A stretch of DNA of 64,000 bases, from assembly GCF_900090195.1 (NCBI RefSeq), contig NZ_LT607803.1, forward strand, positions 7,032,229-7,096,228, read 5' to 3'. Below the pieces are notes generated by a model. That model had not been told where the DNA came from and made no database searches. It worked only from the letters and a program-made list of their open reading frames with translations. Shown piece after piece: positions 25,724 to 34,723 of this stretch. The translations under genes were made by a program, and so were the position numbers. Within the stretch, counting starts at the first letter, position 1, and each line of letters opens with the position of its first letter. Origin of the DNA: Variovorax sp. HW608. Its GTDB lineage: Bacteria; Pseudomonadota; Gammaproteobacteria; Burkholderiales; Burkholderiaceae_C.

Positions 25724-26278
25724 TCAGTAGTCGGGCTGCCAGTCGACCGTGATCACGCGGCCGGCCAGGTCGACCTTGTCGATGAAGGCCGAAACGAACG
25801 GCACCATGCGCTCGACCGGCTTGCCGTCTTCCTCTGCATCCAGGACCAGCGTGGTCTGGGGACCGGACGCGAGCAGTTCGCGGACCGTGCCCAGCGCAAC
25901 GCCTTCGCGGTTCACGACGGCCAGGCCGATCAGGTCGACCCAGTAGTACTCGTCGTCGCCGGCGGTGGGGAAGCTCGATCGGGGGATGAAGACCCGCGCG
26001 CCCCGCAGGGCCTCGGCCGCATTGCGGTCAGGCACCTCTTCGGACGAGGCGACGATGCAGTCGGAATGTTCCTTGGCTTCGCGGATCGGAAGCCGGAACG
26101 CGCGGCCCGCGGGAGAGCCCGGAGGCTGCAGGAACCAGCGCTTGGAAGAAAAAAGCGCCTCGGGTTCGGCGCTGTGGGGCAGGACCTTGAACCAGCCCTT
26201 GATGCCCCAGGCGTCGGCGATGCGTGCCACTTCGATCGCATCCGCCGGCAATTCGGCGGTTTCGAGCGTGGGCAGCAT
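25724..26278 (-). CDS. rimM: 16S rRNA processing protein RimM
   Basis: A 184-residue RimM that assists maturation of the 30S head and binds S19. The N-terminal RimM domain shows [18 protein letters not shown], and the C-terminal PRC-barrel-like domain has [14 protein letters not shown] and [13 protein letters not shown]. The start [10 protein letters not shown] at 26278 is 14 nt after rpsP. Confidence 0.95.
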   Translation of the reverse strand: MLPTLETAELPADAIEVARIADAWGIKGWFKVLPHSAEPEALFSSKRWFLQPPGSPAGRAFRLPIREAKEHSDCIVASSEEVPDRNAAEALRGARVFIPRSSFPTAGDDEYYWVDLIGLAVVNREGVALGTVRELLASGPQTTLVLDAEEDGKPVERMVPFVSAFIDKVDLAGRVITVDWQPDY

Positions 26279-26292
26279 CACCTGGCAGCGGC

Positions 26293-26556
26293 TCAGGCAG
26301 CCGCCTTGGGGGCGGCTGCAGCCGCTTGCTTGATCAGGCGCAGGACGGTGAGCGAGGGTTGCGCGCCGACGCCCTTCCAGTAGGCCAGGCGATCCTGCGC
26401 GATGCGGATGCTTTCCTCGTTGTCCTTGGCGGTGGGGTTGTAGAAGCCCAGACGCTCGATGAAACGGCCATCGCGACGCTCGCGCTTGTCCGAGACGACG
26501 ATGTTGAAGAACGGACGGCCCTTGGAGCCGCCGCGGGAGAGTCGAATCACGACCAT
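26293..26556 (-). CDS. rpsP: 30S ribosomal protein S16
   Basis: An 87-residue S16 beginning [20 protein letters not shown] and ending in an Ala/Lys tail; family length. It is the first gene of the rpsP-rimM-trmD-rplS operon, with a long leader of about 150 nt. Confidence 0.97.
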   Translation of the reverse strand: MVVIRLSRGGSKGRPFFNIVVSDKRERRDGRFIERLGFYNPTAKDNEESIRIAQDRLAYWKGVGAQPSLTVLRLIKQAAAAAPKAAA

Positions 26557-26605
26557 GATTTATCCTTCGGGTGGTGCGGCAAACCCAAACCCCCAAAACC
26601 CCATC

Positions 26606-26635
26606 TCAAAAGGTCAAAAAGGTCAAAAAGGTCTA
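26606..26635. repeat. Short tandem repeat in the rpsP leader
   Basis: Three units of about 10 bp containing AAAAGGTC lie head to tail in the untranslated leader of the rpsP operon. Function unknown; possibly replication slippage. Confidence 0.6.
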
Positions 26636-26714
26636 AGGGCTCGCCCACGGAGTTCTTTCAGCGTCGAGACACGCGACATGGCCACCCGGCCAGCGACACG
26701 CTGAAAAGCCTGCG

Positions 26715-26743
26715 ATTATAGCCCGTACCCGCTTTTTTCTACA
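26715..26743 (-). promoter_or_regulatory. rpsP: Promoter of the rpsP operon
   Basis: On the minus strand a perfect TATAAT (26720-26715) lies 17 bp after TGTAGA (26743-26738), a weak -35. The leader to the rpsP ATG is about 150 nt. Confidence 0.6.
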
Positions 26744-26767
26744 CCTGGCAGCGCCAGGACGCGCCAA

Positions 26768-27289
26768 ATGACCCACATCCGACCCAGCCGCGACCAAGAC
26801 GTCGAGGCCATCACCGCCATCTACGCCCATCACGTGCTGCACGGGACCGGCACCTTCGAGACCGAGCCGCCCAGCGCCACGGACATGGCGGCACGGCGCG
26901 CCGACGTGCTCTCCAAGAAGCTGCCGTACCTCGTCGCGGAGTGCGACGGCGAGCTCCTCGGCTTCGCCTACTGCAACTGGTTCAAGCCGCGCCCGGCCTA
27001 TCGCTTCTCCGCCGAGGACTCGATCTACCTCGCCAACAGCGCGCGTGGCCAGGGGCTCGGCTCGAAGCTGCTCGACGCCCTGTCCCAGGCCGCGGAAGCG
27101 GTCGGCGTGCGCAAGCTCATCGCCGTCATCGGCGATTCCGCCAACGCCGGCTCGATCGGCGTGCACCGCGCACAGGGCTTCACCCACGTCGGCGTGCTCA
27201 AGGACTGCGGCTGGAAGTTCGGCGAGTGGCGCGACGTCGTCCTGATGGAGAAGGTCCTGGGCCAAGGCAGCTCGACCAAACCGGAATGA
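26768..27289 (+). CDS. GNAT N-acetyltransferase, phosphinothricin/methionine-sulfone acetyltransferase type
   Basis: A 173-residue GNAT protein. The N-terminal IRPSRDQDVEAITAIYAHHV and TGTFETEPPS, and the acetyl-CoA loop SARGQGLGSKLL, match the PAT/MnaT group, which acetylates phosphinothricin and methionine sulfoximine or sulfone. FKPRPAYRFSAEDSIYL is also typical. It overlaps the next gene by 4 nt (ATGA). Confidence 0.9.
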   Translation: MTHIRPSRDQDVEAITAIYAHHVLHGTGTFETEPPSATDMAARRADVLSKKLPYLVAECDGELLGFAYCNWFKPRPAYRFSAEDSIYLANSARGQGLGSKLLDALSQAAEAVGVRKLIAVIGDSANAGSIGVHRAQGFTHVGVLKDCGWKFGEWRDVVLMEKVLGQGSSTKPE

Positions 27290-27738
27290 AGAACAAGACC
27301 GTGGCCGCGTGGCTGGCCTTCCTCGGCGGCCCCTTCGGGCTGCATTGCTTCTACCTTCGCGGCCTTTCGAGCCCTCTCGGATGGCTGCTCCCGATCCTGA
27401 CGGCGCTCGGGCTCTACGGCATCGGGCGCGCCCGGATGTACGGACTGGACGACCCCTGGAGCTGGGTCTTGATCCCGTTCCTGGGATTCACCATCTCGGG
27501 TTGCGCGCTGACGGCCATCGTCTATGGCCTCATGACGCCCGAGAAATGGAACGCCCGCTACAACGCGGGCATCGCCTCGGCCGCCGAGTCCACGGCCGGA
27601 CGCACCAACTGGCTCACCATCGGCGCCCTCGTGCTTGCGCTCTCCTTCGGAACCATCGTGCTGATGGCGAGCCTCGCGTTCAGCTTCCAGCGCTATTTCG
27701 AACACGAGGTCGAAGAGGGCCGCAAGATCTCGCAGTAA
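27286..27738 (+). CDS. Small TM2-like integral membrane protein
   Basis: A 150-residue protein with four predicted hydrophobic segments (about residues 7-25, 30-45, 58-82 and 104-128). The start KNKTVAAWLAFLGGPFGLHCFYL resembles TM2-domain proteins, where a Gly-rich turn follows the first helix. It is translationally coupled to the GNAT gene. Function unknown. Confidence 0.7.
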   Translation: MKNKTVAAWLAFLGGPFGLHCFYLRGLSSPLGWLLPILTALGLYGIGRARMYGLDDPWSWVLIPFLGFTISGCALTAIVYGLMTPEKWNARYNAGIASAAESTAGRTNWLTIGALVLALSFGTIVLMASLAFSFQRYFEHEVEEGRKISQ

Positions 27739-27756
27739 GGCGCGGCGGGCGTAGCG

Positions 27757-28728
27757 CTAGTAAGAGCCAGGCGGCGGTGTCAGGCTGCGCTTGAAGCGAC
27801 GCGCCTTGGACGACATGCCGACGATCCGTGCGCGTGCGGCGCCGATGAGCCCGCCGACAGCGGCCTTGGAGGCATCCGCAAGCGCCGACTCCCCCGGGTA
27901 GGAGGGCGACAGCCCGCATTTGCGCAGCAGCCGGCTCGTCTGGTGGATGCGGGCCAGCCTGCGCGTGACCGAGGTGTAGAAGGTCACGCCGATCGAGATC
28001 GACAAGCGATTGCCAGGACCGACCCAGTCGGTCACGGAGCGCGTCATGTGCGGCGAGGTGCTCGGAAAATAGACCGCATCACCGGGCCCCGCGTTGAATT
28101 CGAGCGCGCGGGGCATGAATTCTTCCTTGAAGCGCACCTTCCGGAGGGACTGCGTGACGATGAAGTCTTCCACCCCATCGGCCGGCACGATGGAGCGGTC
28201 CCGATGGTCCCAGACGTCCAGGGTCTTTCGCCCGTGCAGTTGCAGCCAGAAGTTGTTCTCGCGATCGATGTGGAAAGGCGTCACCGAGGGCGGCGCGGAG
28301 AAGAACACGAAACCGTTGACCAGGAAAATGTCCGGCTGCTCGCGCTCGACCAAGGCGCGCATGGAGCCCACGATCAAATGGAGCAGGTCGTTGTAGCGCG
28401 GGATGACTTCGATGTTGTAGAGGGCGACTGACGAGCCCGGCTCCTCCATGCGCTGGAAGAACTCCTCGAGGCTGCGGCCGTCCGGGTGCCGGCTGTCGTG
28501 CGCGATGGCGGAAGCCACCGTCATGCCTTGCCTCATGAATCGGCATTGCTCCCGGGGAGCCAGCTCTATGGCGAGCTTCACCAGCTCCGGCACCTGGAAA
28601 AGCGGGTGCTCGTGAAGGTTGTGATGCAGCGCCGCGACCCTGTAGGTTGAAAAGCGCTCGGGATCGTCAGCCCACACCCGGTAGGTGGTAGCTGTAGGCC
28701 TGACCGCGTTGTCTCCGCTCGCATACAT
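27757..28728 (-). CDS. Cupin-like (JmjC-type) protein, possible 2-oxoglutarate/Fe(II) oxygenase
   Basis: A 323-residue protein with a central cupin_8/JmjC-like barrel. PFHIDRENNFWLQLHGRKTL gives the H-x-D metal pair, and SPHMTRSVTDW, about 65 residues later, the distal His. The C-terminal ~70 residues are basic and helical. Related proteins are often labelled transcriptional regulators without proof; peptidyl hydroxylation is another possibility. A palindrome upstream suggests regulation. Confidence 0.7.
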   Translation of the reverse strand: MYASGDNAVRPTATTYRVWADDPERFSTYRVAALHHNLHEHPLFQVPELVKLAIELAPREQCRFMRQGMTVASAIAHDSRHPDGRSLEEFFQRMEEPGSSVALYNIEVIPRYNDLLHLIVGSMRALVEREQPDIFLVNGFVFFSAPPSVTPFHIDRENNFWLQLHGRKTLDVWDHRDRSIVPADGVEDFIVTQSLRKVRFKEEFMPRALEFNAGPGDAVYFPSTSPHMTRSVTDWVGPGNRLSISIGVTFYTSVTRRLARIHQTSRLLRKCGLSPSYPGESALADASKAAVGGLIGAARARIVGMSSKARRFKRSLTPPPGSY

Positions 28729-28792
28729 CGCACACCTCCTCCATGGGCGGGGTCTGCCGAAAGAGGGATCCAGGCAGGCCTTCCAGCATGGA

Positions 28793-28811
28793 AATGCAAT
28801 ACTTTTGCATT
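28793..28811. promoter_or_regulatory. Inverted repeat upstream of the cupin-like gene
   Basis: AATGCAA (28793-28799) and TTGCATT (28805-28811) form a perfect 7-bp dyad with a 5-nt spacer, about 65 nt before the cupin-like ATG in the AT-richer part of the gap. Likely a regulator site. Confidence 0.4.
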
Positions 28812-28892
28812 AAGTGTGAGATTTTACTCCTGACTTGCAGCTGACCGGCGCGCCAGTCATACGAAAGAAGCAACTGGAGCGCCGGCAGCCTC

Positions 28893-29903
28893 TCAGAGGA
28901 CCTGCATACCGACCCAGTACGCGATCGCGGCCACGAAGGCCGAGGCGGGGATCGTCAGGATCCAGGCCCAGACGATGTTGCCGGCGACGCCCCAGCGCAC
29001 CGCGCTGGCGCGCTGCGTCGAACCCACGCCGACGATGGCGCCGGTGATCGTGTGCGTGGTCGAAACCGGAATGCCGAGCGCCGTCGCCAGGAACAGCGTC
29101 AGCGCGCCGCCGGTCTCGGCGCAGAAGCCGCCCACGGGCTTGAGCTTGGTGATCCTCTGGCCCATCGTCTTCACGATGCGCCATCCGCCGAACATCGTGC
29201 CGAGCGAAATGGCCGTGTAGCAGACCACGATCGTCCACGTCGGCGGGACGGGCGCGTCGGCCGCCGCGTAGCCGGTGGCGATCAGCAGCATCCAGATGAT
29301 GCCGATGGTCTTCTGCGCATCGTTGCCGCCATGGCCCAGGCTGTACGCACCTGCGGAGACCAGCTGCAGCCGCCGGAACCAGCTGTCGATGCGCGATGGC
29401 GTGGAATGCCTGAACAACCATGCGACCACGACCATCATGAGCGAACCCAGCATGAATCCCAGCAAGGGCGAGACGAAGATGAACGCGACCGTCTTCCAGA
29501 TGCCCCCGGCGATCAGCGCGCCGGCGCCCGCCTTGGCGATCACCGCGCCCACGATGCCGCCGATGAGCGCGTGCGAGGAGCTGCTCGGGATGCCGTAATA
29601 CCAGGTGACGAGGTTCCAGGTGATGGCACCCACCAGCGCGCCGAACACCACGTGGACGTCGACGACTTCCGGCTGCGCGATCCCCTTGCCGATCGTCGCC
29701 GCCACGCTCAGATGGAACACGAAGATCGCGACCAGGTTGAAGAAGGCCGCGAAGATCACCGCCTGACCGGGCCTGAGAACGCCGGTCGACACCACCGTGG
29801 CGATCGAGTTCGCCGCGTCGTGGAAGCCGTTCATGAAGTCGAACAGGATGGCCAGCACGACCAGCACCACGACCACCCAGAGGGCGACTTGAACCGATGC
29901 CAT
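28893..29903 (-). CDS. pit: Low-affinity inorganic phosphate transporter (PiT family)
   Basis: A 336-residue, roughly ten-helix membrane protein with both PiT signatures: the N-terminal DFMNGFHDAANSIATVV and the C-terminal repeat YSLGHGGNDAQKTIG, each with the G-x-x-D/N-A motif. It also has SSSSHALIGG and STTHTITGAI. It imports metal phosphate with protons. It is encoded 13 nt after the DUF47 gene, the common Pit/PhoU-like pairing. Confidence 0.94.
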   Translation of the reverse strand: MASVQVALWVVVVLVVLAILFDFMNGFHDAANSIATVVSTGVLRPGQAVIFAAFFNLVAIFVFHLSVAATIGKGIAQPEVVDVHVVFGALVGAITWNLVTWYYGIPSSSSHALIGGIVGAVIAKAGAGALIAGGIWKTVAFIFVSPLLGFMLGSLMMVVVAWLFRHSTPSRIDSWFRRLQLVSAGAYSLGHGGNDAQKTIGIIWMLLIATGYAAADAPVPPTWTIVVCYTAISLGTMFGGWRIVKTMGQRITKLKPVGGFCAETGGALTLFLATALGIPVSTTHTITGAIVGVGSTQRASAVRWGVAGNIVWAWILTIPASAFVAAIAYWVGMQVL

Positions 29904-29916
29904 TCGAAACCCGCGG

Positions 29917-30561
29917 TCAGGAATTCTCGAGGACGATGCCCTCGATCACGTTGGCGACGTCCTCGCACTTGTCGGTGATCGTCTCGAGCAGCTCGTAGAT
30001 CGCCTTGAGCTTGATGACCTCGCGAACATCGGGCTCCTCGCGGAAGAGCTTGCTCATCGCGCTGCGCATCACGCGGTCGGCGTCCGACTCGAGCCGGTCG
30101 ATCTCCTCGCAGGTCTTGAGGGTCGCCTCCGCCTTCACGGGGTCCGTGATCTTGCCGAGGAACTCGACCGCGTCCTTCACGCGCTCGCAGCACTTCACGC
30201 TGAGCGTGGTCAGGCGCGTGATTTCCTCGGTCATGTGACGCACGTCGTAGAGCGCCATGGTTTCGGCCGAGTCCTGGATCAGGTCGGCCACGTCGTCCAT
30301 GGTGTTGATCAGCTTGTGGATCTGCTCGCGGTCGATCGGCGTGATGAAGGTCTTGTGGATCAGGCGGTTGACGTCGTGCGTGACCCGGTCCGCGGCACGC
30401 TCGGCGTTGTCGACGTCGCGGTTGTACTGCTCGCGCAGGTGCAGGTCGTTGTAGTTCGCCACCAGGTGTTCGAACGCGCGCGCGGCTTCGACGATGCGGT
30501 CGGCATGCTGGTTGAACATCTCGAAAAAATTTCCCTCCCGGGGCAACAGCTTGCCGAACAT
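29917..30561 (-). CDS. DUF47/PhoU-like phosphate transport regulator
   Basis: A 214-residue all-helical protein of the DUF47 family (TIGR00153-like), with the start MFGKLLPREGNFFEMFNQHA and the PhoU-like repeats ERAADRVTHDVNRLIHKTF and CEEIDRLESDADRVMRSAM. It is always found next to Pit and is thought to modulate it. Confidence 0.92.
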   Translation of the reverse strand: MFGKLLPREGNFFEMFNQHADRIVEAARAFEHLVANYNDLHLREQYNRDVDNAERAADRVTHDVNRLIHKTFITPIDREQIHKLINTMDDVADLIQDSAETMALYDVRHMTEEITRLTTLSVKCCERVKDAVEFLGKITDPVKAEATLKTCEEIDRLESDADRVMRSAMSKLFREEPDVREVIKLKAIYELLETITDKCEDVANVIEGIVLENS

Positions 30562-30658
30562 GGCGCTCTCCTGAGTTCGCGGCGTTCACATCTCATTCTT
30601 TTGTGACGCCTTCGTGAAAAAACCGCGCAAGTGTAATGGGCAGGCCCGGAGGCCGCTC

Positions 30659-31117
30659 TCAGAGCCGTTCGATCCGCTGGTCGGTCACTTGCCGCAACTG
30701 CGCCGGCGTGACGCGGTCCGGGGCGATCTCGGCCAATGGAAGCAGGACGAAGGCGCGCTCTGCAATGCGGGGATGCGGGAGTGTCAAAGCTTCCGTTGCC
30801 ATCGCGACGTCACCGTGACACAGCAGGTCGAGGTCGAGGGTGCGCGGCGCATTCCGGTAGGGCCTCTCGCGGCCCGCACCGAGCTCCAGGCGCTGCAGCT
30901 CGCGCAGCAGCGGCTCCGGTTCCAGCCCCGTTTCGAGTTCGACCACGGCGTTGATGAAGTCCGGCCCGGTGGCGTCGACAGGCGCGCTGCGGTAGAGCGA
31001 CGAGCGCGCGACGACCCGCGTTGCGGGCAGGGTGTCGAGATCCGTCATCGCGCGCAGCACGGCGGCGCGCGCATCACCGAGGTTCGCGCCGATCGCGACG
31101 TAGGCGCGGACGGTCAT
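30659..31117 (-). CDS. folK: 2-amino-4-hydroxy-6-hydroxymethyldihydropteridine diphosphokinase
   Basis: A 152-residue HPPK of folate synthesis. AYVAIGANLGDARAAV, RSSLYRSAPVD, FINAVVELETGL, RNAPRTLDLDLL (Mg/ATP site) and LPHPRIAERAFVLLPLAEI cover the whole family. It overlaps pcnB by 4 nt. Confidence 0.96.
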   Translation of the reverse strand: MTVRAYVAIGANLGDARAAVLRAMTDLDTLPATRVVARSSLYRSAPVDATGPDFINAVVELETGLEPEPLLRELQRLELGAGRERPYRNAPRTLDLDLLCHGDVAMATEALTLPHPRIAERAFVLLPLAEIAPDRVTPAQLRQVTDQRIERL

Positions 31118-32697
31118 TCCGCCGCCGCGCTGCCCGCGGCATCGCCGCCGGCACCGCGCGGCTTGCGCCGGCGGCGGCGCTTGCGAGCCGGCGCCAAAGC
31201 GACTTCGCCGTCGGGCGGCAAGGCGGCGCTCGCCTCCGCAGCGGGCGAGGCCACCGGACGGGGCGCGGCCGTGCCGCCGGATCGCGGCACCCGCTGGCGG
31301 ACCTTCTTGTGCTGCTCGTCGCGGACCTGGTCCAACAGGTCCTGCCGGCGCACGTCGTCGGCGGTGCTGAATTCCTGCCACCACTCGGCGATCGCCTCGC
31401 CGATTTCGCCCACATCGGCGCGCAGGCGCATGAAATCGAAGGCGGCGCGGAAGCGGGCCTGCTCGACCAGGCTGTACGGCGTGGCGCCACTGCGCTTGTC
31501 GAAGCGCGGCTGCATCATCCAGATCTCGCGCATGTCGGCCCCGAGCTTGCCGCGGCCGGACACGTCGCCGATGCGGGCATTGAACACATCGTCGATCGCA
31601 TCCTGCAGCGCCGGGAACGGCGCCATCGGTCGTTCGTTGCCGCGCTGCTGCATGCGCTGCGCCCAGCCGTCGCGGACGTCGGCCCACAGCACGCACGCCA
31701 GCAGGAAGCTCGGCGCCACGGCCTTGCCCTCGCCCACCCGGCGATCGGTGTCCTGCAGCGCGGCCCGGACGAAAGGCTGATCGGCGCGCTCGACCACGAC
31801 GTCGAGCAGGGGATAGATCCCGGTCGACATGCCGAGCGCACGCAGCTGCTCGACGGTCGCGACCGCATGGCCGGTCTGAAGCAGCTTGAGCATCTCGTCG
31901 AACAGCCGGCTTTGCGGCACATCGGCGAGCAGCTTGCTCGACGCCAGCAGCGGCGCGGCCGTCTTGGGCTCCAGCTTGAAGCCGAGCGCGGCCAGCTTGG
32001 CCGAGAAGCGGATGGCGCGAATGATGCGGACCGGGTCCTCGCGATAGCGCGTCGCCGGGTCGCCGATCATGCGCAGGGTGAGCTTCTTGGCGTCCCGGAT
32101 GCCGTTGTGATAGTCGACCACGATCTGGCTGGCCGGGTCGTAGTACATCGCGTTCACCGTGAAGTCGCGCCGCGCGGCATCTTCTTCCTGGGGGCCCCAG
32201 ACGTTGTCGCGCAGCACGCGGCCGCTCGCGTCCACCGCGTGCTTCATGCCGGCGAGTTCGCCCTTGCTGGTGCGTTCGTTGCCCAGGACCTGTTCAGCAC
32301 CGTTGCTGTCCATGTAGGCGCGGAAGGTCGAGACCTCGATCACTTCATGCTCGCGTCCCCGGCCGTACACCACGTGCACGATGCGGAAGCGCCGGCCGAT
32401 GATGAAGGCACGCCGGAACAGGCCCTTGACCTGCTCCGGCGTCGCGTTGGTCGCGACGTCGAAATCCTTGGGGCGAAGGCCGAGCAGCAGGTCGCGCACC
32501 GCGCCGCCCACCACGTAGGCCTCGAAACCGGCGTCCTGGAGGGTGGTCACGACATTGCGGGCGCGCTCGTCCACCAGGGCTGGATTGATGCCGTGCACCG
32601 TTGCCGGCACTTCCTGGCGCTTGCCGAAACGGGTCTTGCCGCGCGTCGCGGCAGCGCCGGACTTGCCAAGGAGCTTGTCGATGAATTGCTTGATCAT
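31114..32697 (-). CDS. pcnB: Poly(A) polymerase I
   Basis: A 527-residue class II nucleotidyltransferase that polyadenylates RNA for decay. GGAVRDLLLGLRPKDFDVAT gives the G-G and D-x-D motifs, followed by FRIVHVVYGRGREHEVIEVS, RRDFTVNAMYYDP and the RNA-binding helical region. The C-terminal ~100 residues are basic (KRRRRRKPRG). The start MIKQFIDKLLG at 32697 is chosen by family resemblance; an ATG at 32733 overlapping the hda stop would add 12 residues. Confidence 0.93.
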   Translation of the reverse strand: MIKQFIDKLLGKSGAAATRGKTRFGKRQEVPATVHGINPALVDERARNVVTTLQDAGFEAYVVGGAVRDLLLGLRPKDFDVATNATPEQVKGLFRRAFIIGRRFRIVHVVYGRGREHEVIEVSTFRAYMDSNGAEQVLGNERTSKGELAGMKHAVDASGRVLRDNVWGPQEEDAARRDFTVNAMYYDPASQIVVDYHNGIRDAKKLTLRMIGDPATRYREDPVRIIRAIRFSAKLAALGFKLEPKTAAPLLASSKLLADVPQSRLFDEMLKLLQTGHAVATVEQLRALGMSTGIYPLLDVVVERADQPFVRAALQDTDRRVGEGKAVAPSFLLACVLWADVRDGWAQRMQQRGNERPMAPFPALQDAIDDVFNARIGDVSGRGKLGADMREIWMMQPRFDKRSGATPYSLVEQARFRAAFDFMRLRADVGEIGEAIAEWWQEFSTADDVRRQDLLDQVRDEQHKKVRQRVPRSGGTAAPRPVASPAAEASAALPPDGEVALAPARKRRRRRKPRGAGGDAAGSAAAE

Positions 32698-32725
32698 GGG
32701 ATGGAGGGATTCGGCGCCGGGCGCC

Positions 32726-33412
32726 TCATTCATTTTCGAGCATCGACCGGATCAGGGGGATCGTGATCGCGCGCTGGGTCTGCAGGGCATAGCCATCGAG
32801 CTGCGTGAGCAATTCCATGAGGCTTGCGAGGTCACGGCTGAATCGATGCAGCATGTAGTCGAGCACCTCGTCCGACAGCATCACGCCACGGCTGTCGGCC
32901 GCCTGGCGCAGCACCGCGCGGCGCTCGGCCTCGCTCAGCACCTGCAGGTGAAAGACATGGCCCCAGCCGAGGCGGGTGCGCAGGTCCTCGCGCAGCGGCA
33001 GGTCGGCCGGGGGCATCGCGCCGGCCGCGACGACACCGCGCTGCAGGCTCTGCGCATTGACGAACCAGTTGAACGCCGCGTGCTGCTGGACCGCCGTGTA
33101 GAGGTGGACGTCATCGAGCAGGATCGCGCCCCAGCGCTCGTCGAACTCGGGCGGATCGGCGATCCCCGGATGCAGCCAGCCGGCGCTCGCCCCCTGGTCC
33201 TTCAGCGCCGCCCGCACCCCTTCGAGCAGATGCGTCTTGCCGCTGCCGCCCTCGCCCCAGAGGTAGGTCGGCACCGGCGAATGGACCGTGGGCGCCCGCC
33301 CGTCGCCGACCCACAGCGTCAGGTGCCGCAGCGCCGGCTCGTTCGGCCCGGCGAAGAAGCCCGCCAAGGTCGGACCGCTCGCGAGGCCGATGTCGAGCGC
33401 GAGCTGCTTCAT
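32726..33412 (-). CDS. hda: DnaA regulatory inactivator Hda
   Basis: A 228-residue AAA+ protein related to DnaA but without its DNA-binding domain IV. Walker A is GEGGSGKTH (near residue 53), Walker B ILLDDVHLY, and the arginine-finger region is LREDLRTRLGWGH. The N-terminus MKQLALDIGL contains the short clamp-binding QLxLxI-like motif. It stimulates ATP hydrolysis by DnaA after initiation. It is first in hda-pcnB-folK. Confidence 0.92.
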   Translation of the reverse strand: MKQLALDIGLASGPTLAGFFAGPNEPALRHLTLWVGDGRAPTVHSPVPTYLWGEGGSGKTHLLEGVRAALKDQGASAGWLHPGIADPPEFDERWGAILLDDVHLYTAVQQHAAFNWFVNAQSLQRGVVAAGAMPPADLPLREDLRTRLGWGHVFHLQVLSEAERRAVLRQAADSRGVMLSDEVLDYMLHRFSRDLASLMELLTQLDGYALQTQRAITIPLIRSMLENE

Positions 33413-33585
33413 GCCCGGCCCGCCCGGGGCGGCTGAGGTGACGCGGATGACGCGAAATAAAGGTTCATAGGACAGTGCAGAACGCCGCGCGGCTGCCGGA
33501 AGGCGCGAGCCCCTTTCGAGGAGGGGGTGGCGCAAGTTCACGGCGTGACCCGCCTGGAGGCAGTCGATGGGTCGGTGAGCGCCCT

Positions 33586-33591
33586 TAAAAT
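33586..33591 (+). promoter_or_regulatory. Possible -10 box for purM
   Basis: TAAAAT followed by CG lies 92 nt before the purM ATG. The -35 region is poor. The rest of the hda/purM gap shows only a GC-rich stretch with C-run and G-run halves (33510-33530). Confidence 0.35.
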
Positions 33592-33682
33592 CGTGTGGAA
33601 TTCTATCGGCCCGACCGTCCTGGTTGCCGGCATCATTGTCCTCTTCCCCTCCGCCCCCCTCTTCTCCAGCCCCGGTCAGCCC

Positions 33683-34723
33683 ATGAACTCCAATTCCACC
33701 ACCCCGCTCAGCTACAAGGACGCAGGCGTCGACATCGATGCCGGCGATGCGCTGGTCGATCGCATCAAGCCGCTCGCCAGGAAGACGATGCGCGAAGGCG
33801 TGCTGGCCGGCATCGGCGGATTCGGCGCGCTCTTCGAGGTGCCCAAGCGCTACAAGGAGCCGGTGCTGGTGAGCGGCACCGACGGCGTCGGCACCAAGCT
33901 CAAGCTCGCCTTCGAATGGAACATGCACGACACCGTCGGCATCGACCTCGTCGCGATGAGCGTGAACGACGTCCTCGTCCAGGGCGCCGAGCCCCTGTTC
34001 TTCCTCGACTACTTCGCCTGCGGCAAGCTCGACGTCGATACGGCCGCAGCAGTCGTCGGCGGCATTGCACGCGGCTGCGAGTTGAGCGGCTGCGCCCTGA
34101 TCGGCGGTGAAACCGCCGAGATGCCCGGCATGTACCCGGCCGGCGAATACGACCTTGCGGGCTTCGCGGTCGGTGCCGTCGAGAAATCGAAGATCCTGAC
34201 CGGCCAGGACGTGAAGCCGGGCGACGTGGTCCTCGGCCTCGCCTCCGCCGGCGTGCATTCGAACGGCTTCAGCCTGGTGCGCAAGGTGATCGACCGTGCG
34301 GGCGCCGCGCTTCCGGCCATGCTCGACGGCAAGCCCTTCCGCGAGGCCGTGATGGCCCCGACGCGCCTGTACGTGAAGCCGGTGCTGGCGGCGCTCGAGA
34401 CGCACCCGATCAAGGCGCTGGCCCACATCACCGGCGGCGGCCTGCTGGAGAACATCCCGCGCGTGCTGCCCGATGGCACGGCCGCCCATCTGCGCAAGGG
34501 CAGCTGGCCGCAGAGCGAGCTGTTCGGCTGGCTCCAGAAAGTCGCCGGCATCGACGACATCGAGATGAACCGCACCTTCAACAACGGCATCGGGATGGTG
34601 GTCGTGATCGACGCCGCCCAAGCGGCCGCCTGCGCCGATACGCTGCGTGCCGCCGGAGAGACTGTGTATGAAATCGGCGCCATCGCCGAGCGCGGCGCCG
34701 GCGCCGCCGTCGTCGTCGCCTGA
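33683..34723 (+). CDS. purM: Phosphoribosylformylglycinamidine cyclo-ligase (AIR synthetase)
   Basis: A 346-residue PurM of purine synthesis. [65 protein letters not shown] and [10 protein letters not shown] are diagnostic. The start MNSNSTT at 33683 precedes the conserved YKDAGVDI; in-frame starts upstream add a hydrophobic non-conserved leader. Its last 56 nt overlap the permease gene. Confidence 0.97.
   Translation: MNSNSTTPLSYKDAGVDIDAGDALVDRIKPLARKTMREGVLAGIGGFGALFEVPKRYKEPVLVSGTDGVGTKLKLAFEWNMHDTVGIDLVAMSVNDVLVQGAEPLFFLDYFACGKLDVDTAAAVVGGIARGCELSGCALIGGETAEMPGMYPAGEYDLAGFAVGAVEKSKILTGQDVKPGDVVLGLASAGVHSNGFSLVRKVIDRAGAALPAMLDGKPFREAVMAPTRLYVKPVLAALETHPIKALAHITGGGLLENIPRVLPDGTAAHLRKGSWPQSELFGWLQKVAGIDDIEMNRTFNNGIGMVVVIDAAQAAACADTLRAAGETVYEIGAIAERGAGAAVVVA

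Noticed and set aside
26606..26635. CRISPR-like repeats
   Set aside because: Only three 10-bp head-to-tail units without spacers and no cas genes.
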